A program made the position numbers and the translations under genes. The notes under the pieces are model-generated. The model was not told where the DNA came from and did not search any database. It saw nothing but the letters and a program-made list of their open reading frames with translations. This document shows, piece after piece, positions 35,562 to 44,031 of a stretch of DNA of 64,000 bases (the stretch's first letter is position 1; every line of letters starts with the position of its first letter). Source of the stretch: Sphingomonadales bacterium (GTDB lineage Bacteria > Pseudomonadota > Alphaproteobacteria > Sphingomonadales > Sphingomonadaceae); NCBI GenBank assembly GCA_016714795.1, contig JADKCA010000003.1, forward strand, positions 372,001 to 436,000. The letters are read 5' to 3'.

Positions 35562-37274
35562 TCAGTCACTCACCGGCAGATCGATGCGAGACGATTCCCC
35601 GCCACCGCGCCAAACCGAGATGCGCGGTGGCGGCGTTTGCATGATCTCTTTGAGGTTGCGCTGACGCGGATCGGCGCCAGCAATGGTCAGGCGCAGCCGG
35701 TGCCCCTTGGGTACGATGCGCGAAACCGCAGTCATGTCGAAAACGAGCCTTGCCTTCTGTCCCGGCGGCAACGGCATGACATCCGCTTTCAATCCGGAGT
35801 GATAAGGCAACCCCAGCGCCTTATAGGGCGGCCGCGCCAACTTGCGGTGCGACAGGGCGAGCCTGCCAAAGGCCAAAACCTTGACCTCTCCAGCCGTATC
35901 CACCTCGTCAAGATAGGCCCACACATGCGCGTCGGGCGTATCGGCACTGACCATGAGGTTGACGATGGGCATGCCGACCAGCTTCATCGGCTGCGCCAGC
36001 GGTTCGCTGGTATAGCTTAAGCCGTGCTGATCCATGGGCTTTGCCCAGAACGCAAAATAGTCTGCACCGGGGATCTTGTAATCAACCGTAAACGCGTCTT
36101 GCCCCGAAGGCCCTGGCCGGTGAACCAGCAAGCCATCATTGGCTGAGCGCGCGGTGCCACTCGTCCCGCCAGCAATGAACCATGAAACGCGGGTGGAAGC
36201 CGTGCCCGGCAGCCCATCCGAAGCCACCCAGCCCTGTCCGTCGATCCAGTAGCGGGCCTTGGGCTCGCGGGTGATGCCTGTATCGATGCCTTTGAGATAA
36301 TGATCGAAATAGCGCCGGATTTCGCCAGTGAAGTCAAAGCCGGGTGGCGGTACGCAGTGGCTGCCTGGCCCTGCAAGAAACTTGCTGCCCTTCAGATTGG
36401 CCGCACCCAGGATCACCTGCGCGGTCGGCTCATCCTCCCAATTGCCCCAGAAATAGGTCGCGATGCCCGATGCCCGGATTTTGGGAAGATAACGATAGAT
36501 GGCGACTTCATTCCAGAATGGATTTCCGGTAAATTGCGAGATGCTGTCGCGGTACGGCATGCCGTACCACAGCCCAGCCATCGGCGTGTTGGCGGCATGT
36601 TGCGCCACCGCAGTCTTTAACGCCACGCCTTCCGGATCATCATCAACCGGCAAGCTGGCCAGATCATCCGACAAGGGCTCATCGGGACGGGTGTTGAACT
36701 GCGCGGTGATCCCGCCCTTCCGCACAAAGCCGTATTTATCGAGATCGGACGCACCGATGAAGACCGCCTTCAAGGATGGCGGGGCGGTGGAAGCCGTGTG
36801 AAACGTCGTTCCACCCAGATAGGAGCAGCCGATCATGCCGACCTTCCCGCTCGAAAAATCCTGCCGTGCCAGCCATTCGACAAGATCATGGCCGTCATTG
36901 GCCTCTGTCCGGTCTTGAAATCCGCGCCGCGCGCCAAAGGACGCGCCCTTGCCGCGAATATCGGCAACCGCCACGACATAGCCTGCGCTGATCAGAGAGC
37001 GAAGCGCCAGCCGGTCATTGAGTGCGGTTTCCTGAACCACGCCCTGCGCATCGCGGAAACGGGCGCGGTAAGGCGTAAAGGCGAAAATGACGGGCAGACG
37101 CTGATCAGACGCGACACTGCCATGGGCCGGCCGGTAGATGTTCACGGCCAGACGGGTTCCATCTCTTACAGAAACGTAGAGCGATTTCCGCGCAACGTCG
37201 GGAAAGATTTGCGCAGCCAGCGGCATGGCCCAAAGGGCCACCAGCGCACTCAGAGCTGCCCGCACACGGCGCAT
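35562..37274 (-). CDS. CocE/NonD-family secreted hydrolase (X-Pro dipeptidyl-peptidase fold)
   Basis: A 570-residue enzyme with a signal peptide (RAALSALVALWAMPLAAQ). The alpha/beta-hydrolase nucleophile lies in MIGCSYLGGTTF near 148, with the acid in NWEDEPTAQ and the histidine in GPGSHCVPPP. The C-terminal beta domain is the jelly-roll found in CocE and glutaryl-7-ACA acylases (HRLRLTIAGADPRQRN). Members cleave esters or amides such as cocaine or beta-lactam side chains. ATG 37274 has AAAGGGGAGG upstream. As the first gene of the operon it probably cuts the substrate in the periplasm. It is divergent from the GntR gene. Confidence 0.9.
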   Translation of the reverse strand: MRRVRAALSALVALWAMPLAAQIFPDVARKSLYVSVRDGTRLAVNIYRPAHGSVASDQRLPVIFAFTPYRARFRDAQGVVQETALNDRLALRSLISAGYVVAVADIRGKGASFGARRGFQDRTEANDGHDLVEWLARQDFSSGKVGMIGCSYLGGTTFHTASTAPPSLKAVFIGASDLDKYGFVRKGGITAQFNTRPDEPLSDDLASLPVDDDPEGVALKTAVAQHAANTPMAGLWYGMPYRDSISQFTGNPFWNEVAIYRYLPKIRASGIATYFWGNWEDEPTAQVILGAANLKGSKFLAGPGSHCVPPPGFDFTGEIRRYFDHYLKGIDTGITREPKARYWIDGQGWVASDGLPGTASTRVSWFIAGGTSGTARSANDGLLVHRPGPSGQDAFTVDYKIPGADYFAFWAKPMDQHGLSYTSEPLAQPMKLVGMPIVNLMVSADTPDAHVWAYLDEVDTAGEVKVLAFGRLALSHRKLARPPYKALGLPYHSGLKADVMPLPPGQKARLVFDMTAVSRIVPKGHRLRLTIAGADPRQRNLKEIMQTPPPRISVWRGGGESSRIDLPVSD

Positions 37275-37342
37275 GCTCAACCTCCCCTTTTCTGTCCCTG
37301 CCCTTTCACAAACTGATGATCCAGTTCAACAAAAAAGACGAT

Positions 37343-37360
37343 AACAATATTGTTGACAAT
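37343..37360. promoter_or_regulatory. Overlapping palindromes between hydrolase operon and GntR gene
   Basis: AACAATATTGTT (37343-37354) is a perfect palindrome, and the partly overlapping ATTGT-TG-ACAAT (37349-37360) is an inverted repeat of the TTGTnnACAA type that many FCD-subfamily GntR proteins bind. The site lies in the divergent gap and is the natural operator for the neighbouring regulator. The binding claim is inference. Confidence 0.55.
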
Positions 37361-37387
37361 CCTGCCGCCAGCGCCACTGTTCGCGCG

Positions 37388-38062
37388 ATGCAGACCGAAC
37401 CACAGGACACACCCAAGCGCGCGCCCAGCGGGGCTGAAGTCGCAGACTGGATCCGGGAAAGGATCCGCCACGGCAGGCTGGTCCCCGGACAGCGCCTCGT
37501 CGAAGTGGATATCATCCGTCAGACCGGCGCCAGCCGCTTCAAGGTCCGTGAAGCCTTTCAGCGTCTGGAAGGCGAAGGTCTGGTGCAGACTGAGGAGTTT
37601 CGCGGGGCGAACGTGCGCAGCGCGAGTATCGAAGAAGTCCGTCAGATTTACCGCGCGCGCGTGGCGCTTGAAGGAATTTGCGCGGCTGATTTTGCCCGAT
37701 GCGCCACGCCCGAGCAACTGGACAGGCTGGAAGAGATCCAGCTGGAACTGGAAAGCTGCATGCGTGACAACGCACCCGAACGCTTCGGACGTCACAATCA
37801 GGATTGGCATCTCCTGCTCGTCAAAGGATCAGGCAATGAGATGATAGCCCAGTTGCTGGAGCGTCTGAATGTGCCGATCCACCGGCTGTTGTTTGACACA
37901 TTCTACAGCGCTGATCGCCTGAAGAAGGCCGTGGGCGATCACCGCCGGATCATGGAAGCCATCAGGCAGCAGGATCCCGATGCAGCCGAGCGCGCGATGC
38001 GCGCGCATGTAGAAGATGGTTTCAAGACATTATCGGGCATCAGCAGCGAATTTTTTGGGTGA
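37388..38062 (+). CDS. GntR-family transcriptional regulator, FCD subfamily
   Basis: A 224-residue regulator with an N-terminal winged helix at about 15-80 (AEVADWIRERIRHGRLVPGQ, TGASRFKVREAFQRLEGEGL) and a C-terminal FCD domain of six or seven helices (IYRARVALEGICAADFARCA, HNQDWHLLLVKGSG, and AVGDHRRIMEAIRQQD with the metal-ligand histidine). FCD members usually sense small carboxylates. ATG 37388 is preferred because an earlier in-frame ATG at 37316 would put the operator palindromes inside the gene. It is the likely repressor of the divergent catabolic operon. Confidence 0.88.
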   Translation: MQTEPQDTPKRAPSGAEVADWIRERIRHGRLVPGQRLVEVDIIRQTGASRFKVREAFQRLEGEGLVQTEEFRGANVRSASIEEVRQIYRARVALEGICAADFARCATPEQLDRLEEIQLELESCMRDNAPERFGRHNQDWHLLLVKGSGNEMIAQLLERLNVPIHRLLFDTFYSADRLKKAVGDHRRIMEAIRQQDPDAAERAMRAHVEDGFKTLSGISSEFFG

Positions 38063-38575
38063 GTGTTGATAGCCAGTCAGAGCAGGGACCTGAACTGCAT
38101 ACCAGCGGCTGCTGCGATTCGGGCATCTCATTGAAAGAGATCGTGGTTCAAGCTCTGCAATGGGAGTGAACTGATGGAGTGGATGCCCCCCTTCGGACGG
38201 CAAAGCCGTGCGCGCCGACGGGTCAATCAGGCCTGAAATGGGGGCCTTTTCCCAACGACAGCGTATATTTCGCCTTCAATCGCTCGTGCCTGGCGCAGGT
38301 GACGGAAGCCGATGGACAGGCACCAAAGGAAAGGCACTTTTCCTTGCCTGCAAAACGAGATTTTGGAAATTGGTAGCGGAGGAGGCGCTATAACTTTCGT
38401 CTCAGGCAATTTCAGAGCGTCTCCAACTACTTTGTAAAATCAGCGGTTTATCTTGTAACGTGTTCGCGGTCGGTCGCCCTGAATCGCCTGAATTCCCGCT
38501 GAAGTGTGGGAACGATTTTGGGACCAAATACCCCCGTTTTTGGCGGTATGAACCCCTGGCAGGGACTCGAACCTG
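38063..38575. other. Junction between the catabolic island and the integrase element
   Basis: No gene is supported here. The stretch holds repeat copy B (38359-38385) and then the integrase leader, which contains GGACCAAATACCCCCG at 38521-38536 and a tRNA-T-arm-like GGACTCGAAC at 38563-38572 just before the integrase ATG. Comparable elements occur right of repeat C (53889-53981). Confidence 0.5.
38359..38385. repeat. Attachment-site-like repeat, copy B
   Basis: 27 bp matching copy A at 20797 with a single A-to-T difference at its twelfth base. It lies 190 bp upstream of the integrase gene, the normal position of an att site in P4-type elements. It shares the 15-bp core TGGTAGCGGAGGAGG with copy C at 53811. 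Confidence 0.78.
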
Positions 38576-39772
38576 ATGGCGCTGACAGTATTGAAAGTGA
38601 AGAATGCGAAGCCCGGTCGCCATGTCGATGGCAGGGGCTTGTGCCTGGTCGTAAAGCCCAGCGGCGCGCGCACTTTGGTGCTGCGGATGCAGTTGAAAGG
38701 CCATCGCCGCGACTATGGGCTGGGATCGGCGCACGATGTTTCGCTATCCGATGCCAGAACTGCGGCAGCAGAATTGCGCCGCAGGGTTCGTGACGGCTTC
38801 GATCCTGTCGCCGAGCGGCGAAAGGCACGCAAGGTAATACCAACCTTTGAAGCCGCAACCCGCTCGTGCCATGAAACCTTGGGGGACGGATGGAAAGACG
38901 GGCATCATTCCCGCTGGCTATCCGGTTTCGAGCGCCACCTCTTTCCGCGCATCGGCAAGACGCCGGTCGACAAGGTTGACAGCGCCTCTGTGGTTGAGGC
39001 GCTGTCCCCGATCTGGCTTGAGATACCAGAAACAGCGCGCCGCTTGCTCCAGCGCATAGGCGTAGTGCTCGATTTCGCACACGTGAAAGGCTGGGTGCCA
39101 GAAGAAGTGTCGCTGCGGTCGGTGCGCAAGGGGCTGCCGCGTCAGAACGACAAGCGGGGGCACATGGAGGCCATGCCATATGCCGATGTTCCGGCGCTGA
39201 TGCAGAAGCTTGCCGCCGCCGCCCCGACGACCGGGCGCGACGCCTTGCGCTTCACGATCTACAACGCCGTGCGGTCCAACGAGACGCGCCTTGCGGTATG
39301 GTCCGAGTTCGATCTCGAGAACGCAGTATGGACCATTCCGGCTGAACGGATGAAGGCAGGAGAAACCCATGTGGTGCCGCTTTCGGCACCGGTTGTGGCA
39401 CTGCTGCGCAAACGCTGGGAAGAGCGGACCAGCGATACGGGCTTGGTCTTTTCCAACGATGGCAAGAAGCCGATCAGCGACATGACCATGACCAAGCTGC
39501 TGCGCGACGATGGTTTCGCGAGCATCACCGTGCACGGCTTCCGATCCACCTTCACAGACTGGGCCGCCGAATGCACCGACTTCCCCAAGGAGGTCGCTGA
39601 CAAGGCCCTCGCCCACAAGCTGCCCAACAAGGTCGAAGCCGCCTACCGCCGAACCGATTTCTTCGAGAAGCGCCGCAGCCTGATGAAGCAATGGGCGGAT
39701 TATCTGAGCAATCGCACACCAGCAGCGAATACGGCGGCAGCCGAGCCTACTTCGGCTCGCGCTGCCGCATGA
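38576..39772 (+). CDS. int: P4-type tyrosine recombinase (integrase)
   Basis: A 398-residue site-specific recombinase. The N-terminal DUF4102 arm-binding domain is at about 1-85 (LTVLKVKNAKPGRHVDGRGL, GLGSAHDVSLSDAR). The catalytic domain shows the tyrosine-recombinase residues Arg233 (NAVRSNETRLAVW), Lys260, His320 and Arg323 (VHGFRSTFTDWA), His347 (LAHKL) and Tyr357 (EAAYRR). ATG 38576 gives the typical start MALTVLKVKNAKPG. It is 190 bp from att copy B and converges with the two AlpA-like genes. The full catalytic set suggests an active integrase. Confidence 0.96.
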   Translation: MALTVLKVKNAKPGRHVDGRGLCLVVKPSGARTLVLRMQLKGHRRDYGLGSAHDVSLSDARTAAAELRRRVRDGFDPVAERRKARKVIPTFEAATRSCHETLGDGWKDGHHSRWLSGFERHLFPRIGKTPVDKVDSASVVEALSPIWLEIPETARRLLQRIGVVLDFAHVKGWVPEEVSLRSVRKGLPRQNDKRGHMEAMPYADVPALMQKLAAAAPTTGRDALRFTIYNAVRSNETRLAVWSEFDLENAVWTIPAERMKAGETHVVPLSAPVVALLRKRWEERTSDTGLVFSNDGKKPISDMTMTKLLRDDGFASITVHGFRSTFTDWAAECTDFPKEVADKALAHKLPNKVEAAYRRTDFFEKRRSLMKQWADYLSNRTPAANTAAAEPTSARAAA

Positions 39773-39941
39773 CCAGTTCGTGCAGACTGGCAGTGGTGAT
39801 ACGGGTCGATTTGCCGAGCTTGACGACCTCAATCTCGCCCGACGCAATCAGTTCGTAGAGCTTGGTGCGGCCGACGCCGATCATGCGCGCAGCGTCATTG
39901 ACCTTCACGCAGATCGGCTCGACCGGAGGCGGCGCTGTCAC
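39747..39941 (-). CDS. Excisionase-type helix-turn-helix protein
   Basis: A 64-residue MerR-like DNA-binding protein of the excisionase (HTH_17) family: VNDAARMIGVGRTKLYELIA followed by EIEVVKLGKSTRITTASLHELV. GTG 39941 overlaps the stop of the AlpA gene upstream as GTGA, and its 3' end overlaps the convergent integrase by 26 bases. It probably directs excision or regulates the integrase. Confidence 0.82.
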   Translation of the reverse strand: MTAPPPVEPICVKVNDAARMIGVGRTKLYELIASGEIEVVKLGKSTRITTASLHELVMRQREPK

Positions 39942-40144
39942 TGCGCCGCGCTCTCATTCCGATACGACACCGGATCATCGATCCAGCGGTTCACGGCGGA
40001 TTCCCGCCAGCCCGCGCCGTGGACGCTGATCTTCACCTGGGACGGGAAAGTCCCCTCTGCGATTTTGCGATACATGGTGGAGCGGGACAGGCCGGTGCGG
40101 GCGAGAACGGTCTTGAGGCGGATTATCTTGTCAGAGTTGGACAT
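39938..40144 (-). CDS. AlpA-family regulator
   Basis: A 68-residue AlpA-type DNA-binding protein (IIRLKTVLARTGLSRSTMYR, then the FPSQVKISVHGAGWRESAVN stretch and RWIDDP). ATG 40144 is preferred over the ATG five codons earlier because GGAAG lies 8 bases ahead of it. AlpA proteins activate excision and integrase expression in P4-like elements. It forms a two-gene unit with the downstream excisionase-type gene. Confidence 0.86.
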   Translation of the reverse strand: MSNSDKIIRLKTVLARTGLSRSTMYRKIAEGTFPSQVKISVHGAGWRESAVNRWIDDPVSYRNESAAQ

Positions 40145-40159
40145 GGGACTTGCTTCCAT

Positions 40160-40519
40160 TCATTGGCAGTTACTGGTGCCCCCTGATCCAAGAATTTCGT
40201 TATGAGGCATCCAGCGCAACAGAATTCGCAGTCCCTGATCCGGTCAGCGTAGATACGGATAGAATAACTTGCGGAAGGATAGGCACGGATACGGAAGAGT
40301 AGAGAAAACGGCGGACGCAAACGTGGGGCGCCTTTAGGCGGAATTTTTGTGACGTGATCCGAGCAGACGCGGCGTCATGCCGCTAAATCTGCGCACAAGC
40401 GGCGGATATTTGCGCCACAACTAGCGATGCTTGCGCACGAATCAGCCTTCGCCTTGCGGTTCACACCGGTGCACGATCCAGTGCTGGCCTTTCAGATAGC
40501 CTATAGGCATGTTGAGCCG
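40160..40519. other. Non-coding control region of the element
   Basis: No gene is visible. The stretch between the divergent AlpA and phosphoribosyltransferase genes contains short repeats of ACGGATA (near 40254-40261 and 40285-40292) and the near-mirror motif GCCGCTAAATCTGCGC / GCGGATATTTGCGCC near 40379-40414. It is a plausible regulatory or replication-control region. Confidence 0.35.
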
Positions 40520-41287
40520 ATGAATGACGAATTTCCTACCCGGCTACCTTGGCCTGCGAACTTTCCAGATGTGGTCATCCACACAGACGTTCGCACGCGT
40601 GACAGCCACCCAGGATACGCCGCGGCAAAGAGCGGTGATGCAGACGCAGGCCTGATGCTGGCTGCGGACCTCCTCTCGCCTGACGGGTTGGCACACATCC
40701 AGGCACTTGTTGGAGGCCGCCCCACCCTGCTTCTGCCGGTGGTCGCGGACGAATTGACCGGTTTCAACGCAATCCCGGATGCTATGGCCCAGGTTTTGGG
40801 GAGCAGGCTTGGTTTGCCGGTAATCGCCGGTGAAATTGTTCAGACGAACAAGGTCGGCCATACCCGTGCCCCGGCATTCCAGCGGTTGGTGACCCCTGCG
40901 ACGTTTGAAGGGCAGGTCAAACCGGGCGCAAACTATGTGCTCGTGGACGACCACGTCGGCCTAGGCGGCACGCTCGCCAACCTGCGCGGCTACGTCGAGG
41001 CACAGGGCGGAGAGGTCATCGCAATCACGACCCTGACCGAGAGCCGGGATGCACGCATAATTTCATTGCAGCCTGCAACACGAAATGTGCTATGGGATCG
41101 GCATGGCCAAGCACTTTACGACCTCTGGCAAAGCCAATTCGGCTACGGGATCGACTGCCTCACGGAAGTCGAAGCCCTCAACCTATGTCGTCAGCACTCC
41201 GTTGCCGCCATCGAGGATTTCCTGGCTAAGGCAGCAGTCGAAGCACGTAGCCGAGGTCTCCAGACAGCGGTTGAGCCAGGCAGGTGA
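40520..41287 (+). CDS. Type I phosphoribosyltransferase-fold protein
   Basis: A 255-residue protein with the PRPP-binding motif VLVDDHVGLGGTL near residue 135, which matches the type I phosphoribosyltransferase signature, and a preceding LLPVVADELTGFNAIPDAMA strand-loop. It is not close to a named purine or pyrimidine salvage enzyme that I recognise. ATG 40520 is used; an upstream TTG at 40427 is less likely. Phosphoribosyltransferase-like genes of unknown role recur in mobile elements. It stands alone on the plus strand, opposed to the five-gene cargo operon. Confidence 0.7.
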   Translation: MNDEFPTRLPWPANFPDVVIHTDVRTRDSHPGYAAAKSGDADAGLMLAADLLSPDGLAHIQALVGGRPTLLLPVVADELTGFNAIPDAMAQVLGSRLGLPVIAGEIVQTNKVGHTRAPAFQRLVTPATFEGQVKPGANYVLVDDHVGLGGTLANLRGYVEAQGGEVIAITTLTESRDARIISLQPATRNVLWDRHGQALYDLWQSQFGYGIDCLTEVEALNLCRQHSVAAIEDFLAKAAVEARSRGLQTAVEPGR

Positions 41288-41323
41288 TCAGTAGATTCTG
41301 TCGCATTGGACAGAAGTCACCTA
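41282..41323. terminator. Bidirectional hairpin between convergent cargo units
   Basis: TTCTGTC (41296-41302) pairs perfectly with GACAGAA (41309-41315) around a 6-base loop, framed by AGGTGA and TCACCT. It lies in the gap between the convergent phosphoribosyltransferase and five-gene operon. The T-tract is short, so it is a probable rather than certain terminator. Confidence 0.5.
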
Positions 41324-41353
41324 GCATAAAAATCCTTTAGGCGGAAAACTCGA

Positions 41354-43948
41354 TCAAGCCACCAGTTCCAGCTCAAACTGTCCTTCCAAATCTTCAAGCA
41401 CGGCCATGCCATCGGGCGTGAGGAGTTCCAGGATTTGCGCTGACGCCCCTTCGCGCGTCATGAAATCATAGGCGGATTGGGCAGTCACAGCCGCGCCGCT
41501 CGCTCCTTGCGCAAACTCCCGGCTCAGTTGGACGGCCTTGTCACCCCATTTGTCGATCCACATCATCCGGAACTCTGCGAGTGTCCTGGCGACAAGCGGC
41601 ATGCGCTCATCAAACGTGAGCAACGCGCCGTCATCCAGATGATCGGCAATGATGTGATTTGTGGCCGCGTTTGCTAGCGCATAGACCGTACGCAGCGGGT
41701 TGCGTCGGTGCATGCGGATCAGCTTTTCGATGGTCTCGGCATCTCTCGCGTCAGAGAACAACATGGCTAAGCTCTTACTGTTCGCGCCCCTGCCGTTGGC
41801 CCATTTCCAAAACCGGTCGAGGAGGCTATCCGGATAGCCGCGCCATATGGTTGACTCCGCTCGATCAAGAGAATGGCGACGACTGACCGGGTCTAGCTGC
41901 TGCAGATCTATCAACTGCCGGGCTGTTGCGATGCAGAATGCTTCGCCCGCGGTCTTCGCTCTGGCCGCGTCGCAAGCAATCGGATCGGCCATCAGGACTT
42001 CAATGCGCAACTGCCATTCTTCTATGACATCCGGCAATGCGCCGAAACACAGCTCCTCCGCGCCCAGCCACGCACCGATTATCGTCGGGACTTCCGGCCC
42101 GTCAGCAAGCGATGCCATACAGGATCGAAGCCTCTGCCACGCCGGGCCATAAACCTCTTGTTCGCCATGGACAGGCGGACTGCCCGCCATGATGTACTCT
42201 AGGTCTTCTCCCAAAAACCGCACGGCTTCGAAGGTCCGCCGAATTTTCAGCGAGGCTTCCTTTGAGAGATGAGTCTCCAGTGCCTTGGCCGCATCCGTCA
42301 CGGCATGCCAGATACCGAACCGCAAAGCAGACGCAACGTACTCTCCCCAATCCAAAAGGTTCTGGCTATCGTCCGCACTCTGTGTCCATATCCCGCGCAT
42401 GAGCCCGGCCACTTTACGACGATAGCCGGCTCTACCGACAATTGAATTGAACCTTCCTGTTTCGGTGCAATGCAGTGCACGGGCTCGATAGGCATGACCG
42501 ACCAACCGTTTCACCGAATCCAGCGATACTGGCAACTCATCGCGACCAGACGTGAACAAGGCCCTTGCGGCTGGATACATTTCTTTGACCAAGGCCGAAT
42601 CGGCCAAGAGACCCTCATCATCAACGTTCTTGCTGACTAATCGCATCCGATGTGTCGGAGCCGACGCAATTGGTAGCGTGGCCACCATGTCTGTCGGGCA
42701 CCAATTATCATCAATCAGTTCGTTAATCATCTTGCTGGCATCCGGCACCTGCGCCCCGAAAAGACCAACAATGTGATCTTCAGGCTTGCCGGACATTTCG
42801 TCCGGTTCCTCGAGCCGCAGTTTGTCGACGTCATCAAAGAGATACAGATCAATGCCGTCTTTCCAGGGCACTTCAAGTGGTTCGAGGAGCAGCGGGCGCA
42901 GTGACAGCCTGCCGTCCAGCTCGATCAGTACATTGAGCTTCTGATAGCCCGAGAGCGATCGGCCGAGCATACTAAGCCACGCCAAATCACCTTTCCGCCA
43001 GCAGGTGACATCGGAAAGGTAGATCGTGGCAATATCGGCCTTGCCGAACAGTTGCTTGCGCTGCCAGTTCAGGTCTGCCTGCTCAACCCAGGCATCTCGC
43101 TTGCTCTGCGGTATGAGCCTGCTGATCGTTTCAAGCAGCGAAGAAACCCGATCGTCGAGGACATTCTTCGCTCCGTCAGACAGTATTGCTGCGGTGCCTG
43201 TTTCGCCTGCACGCAAATGGCGCGGCATGAATAGATCGAGGAACGAGAACACAGCCAGAAACCCGGAAATTCCGGCAAAGAGCGTTCCGACCCATGCCCA
43301 GAAATCGAACTTTGAAAACACAACTTTGGCCAGAGGAGACCACGGCGACAACCAGAACCCTACCGCCATCACGGCAACAACAATCGCAGGCCAGAGCGCT
43401 AGCCTGGCAAGCAAACCCCACCGTTCTGCCCGGCTACTCTTGCCAGCCATCAACGCCGTGCTCAGTCGCTCGTGCAGTGTGGCCTCGTCACCCTCCATTT
43501 CGACACGAACTGGAGCTCCAGAGCGCTCTCCGGCAGCGACATAGTCTGCACTTTCCGCATTAGCTCGTGATTCGAACGCATGGCAGATATCTTCTGAGTC
43601 GATTTCATCAGAAATAACCAGTGCACACCAATTCGCCTTTCCAGCTTCGGCGCGAGTGGCTTGGCCGATTAATGTGGCCACCAGCCCTGCAGGAAGCACG
43701 GGAAGTCTCTCAGGCGGAGCCATGGTGTCACCCGAAATCTGCGTCAGACGCCAGCGTCGCGATTCCGGCAGATGACCGGCATCCTGAACCGGCTCTGGCG
43801 CGTGATGCAGCCCGGTCCAGAACGTGCGAAAACTGCCCGCACTGCCGCTAATCAGAAATCCGGCAAGCCCTTCGTCGGAACTGGGCCGCGATCGCAGCGT
43901 CGGCAACCATGCTTCCGCCAGTGCAGCGCGCAGTTTGGGCAAAAACAA
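41354..43948 (-). CDS. Large unknown protein with two central membrane helices
   Basis: A protein of at least 864 residues that I do not recognise. A pair of membrane segments lies at about 187-205 (LALWPAIVVAVMAVGFWLSP) and 222-243 (WVGTLFAGISGFLAVFSFLD). The following 620 residues are mixed alpha/beta, rich in Trp and acidic residues, with no P-loop or nuclease motif that I can see. The track-style start is TTG 43948 without a ribosome-binding site. The same frame stays open and protein-like (VLIEKPRYQSNFPSLELAGN) back to a CTG at 44035 that overlaps the beta-helix stop, so translation may begin there by coupling. It is the last gene of the five-gene cargo operon. Confidence 0.72.
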   Translation of the reverse strand: MFLPKLRAALAEAWLPTLRSRPSSDEGLAGFLISGSAGSFRTFWTGLHHAPEPVQDAGHLPESRRWRLTQISGDTMAPPERLPVLPAGLVATLIGQATRAEAGKANWCALVISDEIDSEDICHAFESRANAESADYVAAGERSGAPVRVEMEGDEATLHERLSTALMAGKSSRAERWGLLARLALWPAIVVAVMAVGFWLSPWSPLAKVVFSKFDFWAWVGTLFAGISGFLAVFSFLDLFMPRHLRAGETGTAAILSDGAKNVLDDRVSSLLETISRLIPQSKRDAWVEQADLNWQRKQLFGKADIATIYLSDVTCWRKGDLAWLSMLGRSLSGYQKLNVLIELDGRLSLRPLLLEPLEVPWKDGIDLYLFDDVDKLRLEEPDEMSGKPEDHIVGLFGAQVPDASKMINELIDDNWCPTDMVATLPIASAPTHRMRLVSKNVDDEGLLADSALVKEMYPAARALFTSGRDELPVSLDSVKRLVGHAYRARALHCTETGRFNSIVGRAGYRRKVAGLMRGIWTQSADDSQNLLDWGEYVASALRFGIWHAVTDAAKALETHLSKEASLKIRRTFEAVRFLGEDLEYIMAGSPPVHGEQEVYGPAWQRLRSCMASLADGPEVPTIIGAWLGAEELCFGALPDVIEEWQLRIEVLMADPIACDAARAKTAGEAFCIATARQLIDLQQLDPVSRRHSLDRAESTIWRGYPDSLLDRFWKWANGRGANSKSLAMLFSDARDAETIEKLIRMHRRNPLRTVYALANAATNHIIADHLDDGALLTFDERMPLVARTLAEFRMMWIDKWGDKAVQLSREFAQGASGAAVTAQSAYDFMTREGASAQILELLTPDGMAVLEDLEGQFELELVA

Positions 43949-44031
43949 TGCTGGCAGGTCCAGTGTGTCGTCAAGAACGTTTCCCGCAAGTTCGAGGCTG
44001 GGGAAATTGGACTGATATCTGGGCTTTTCAA

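Larger units (their letters stand above)
20797..38385. mobile_element. 17.6 kb catabolic island lacking its own integrase (CIME-like)
   Basis: The segment between repeat copies A and B carries the monooxygenase, the TRAP/CoA-transferase/dehydratase operon and its GntR regulator, and no mobility gene. Direct repeats at both ends, one of them shared with the adjoining integrase-bearing element, fit a cis-mobilizable element excised by the neighbour's integrase. The boundaries are seen in sequence; mobility is inference. Confidence 0.6.

Noticed and set aside
38179..38376. Short plus-strand frame before repeat B
   Set aside because: It ends within the att repeat and has no start signal or similarity.
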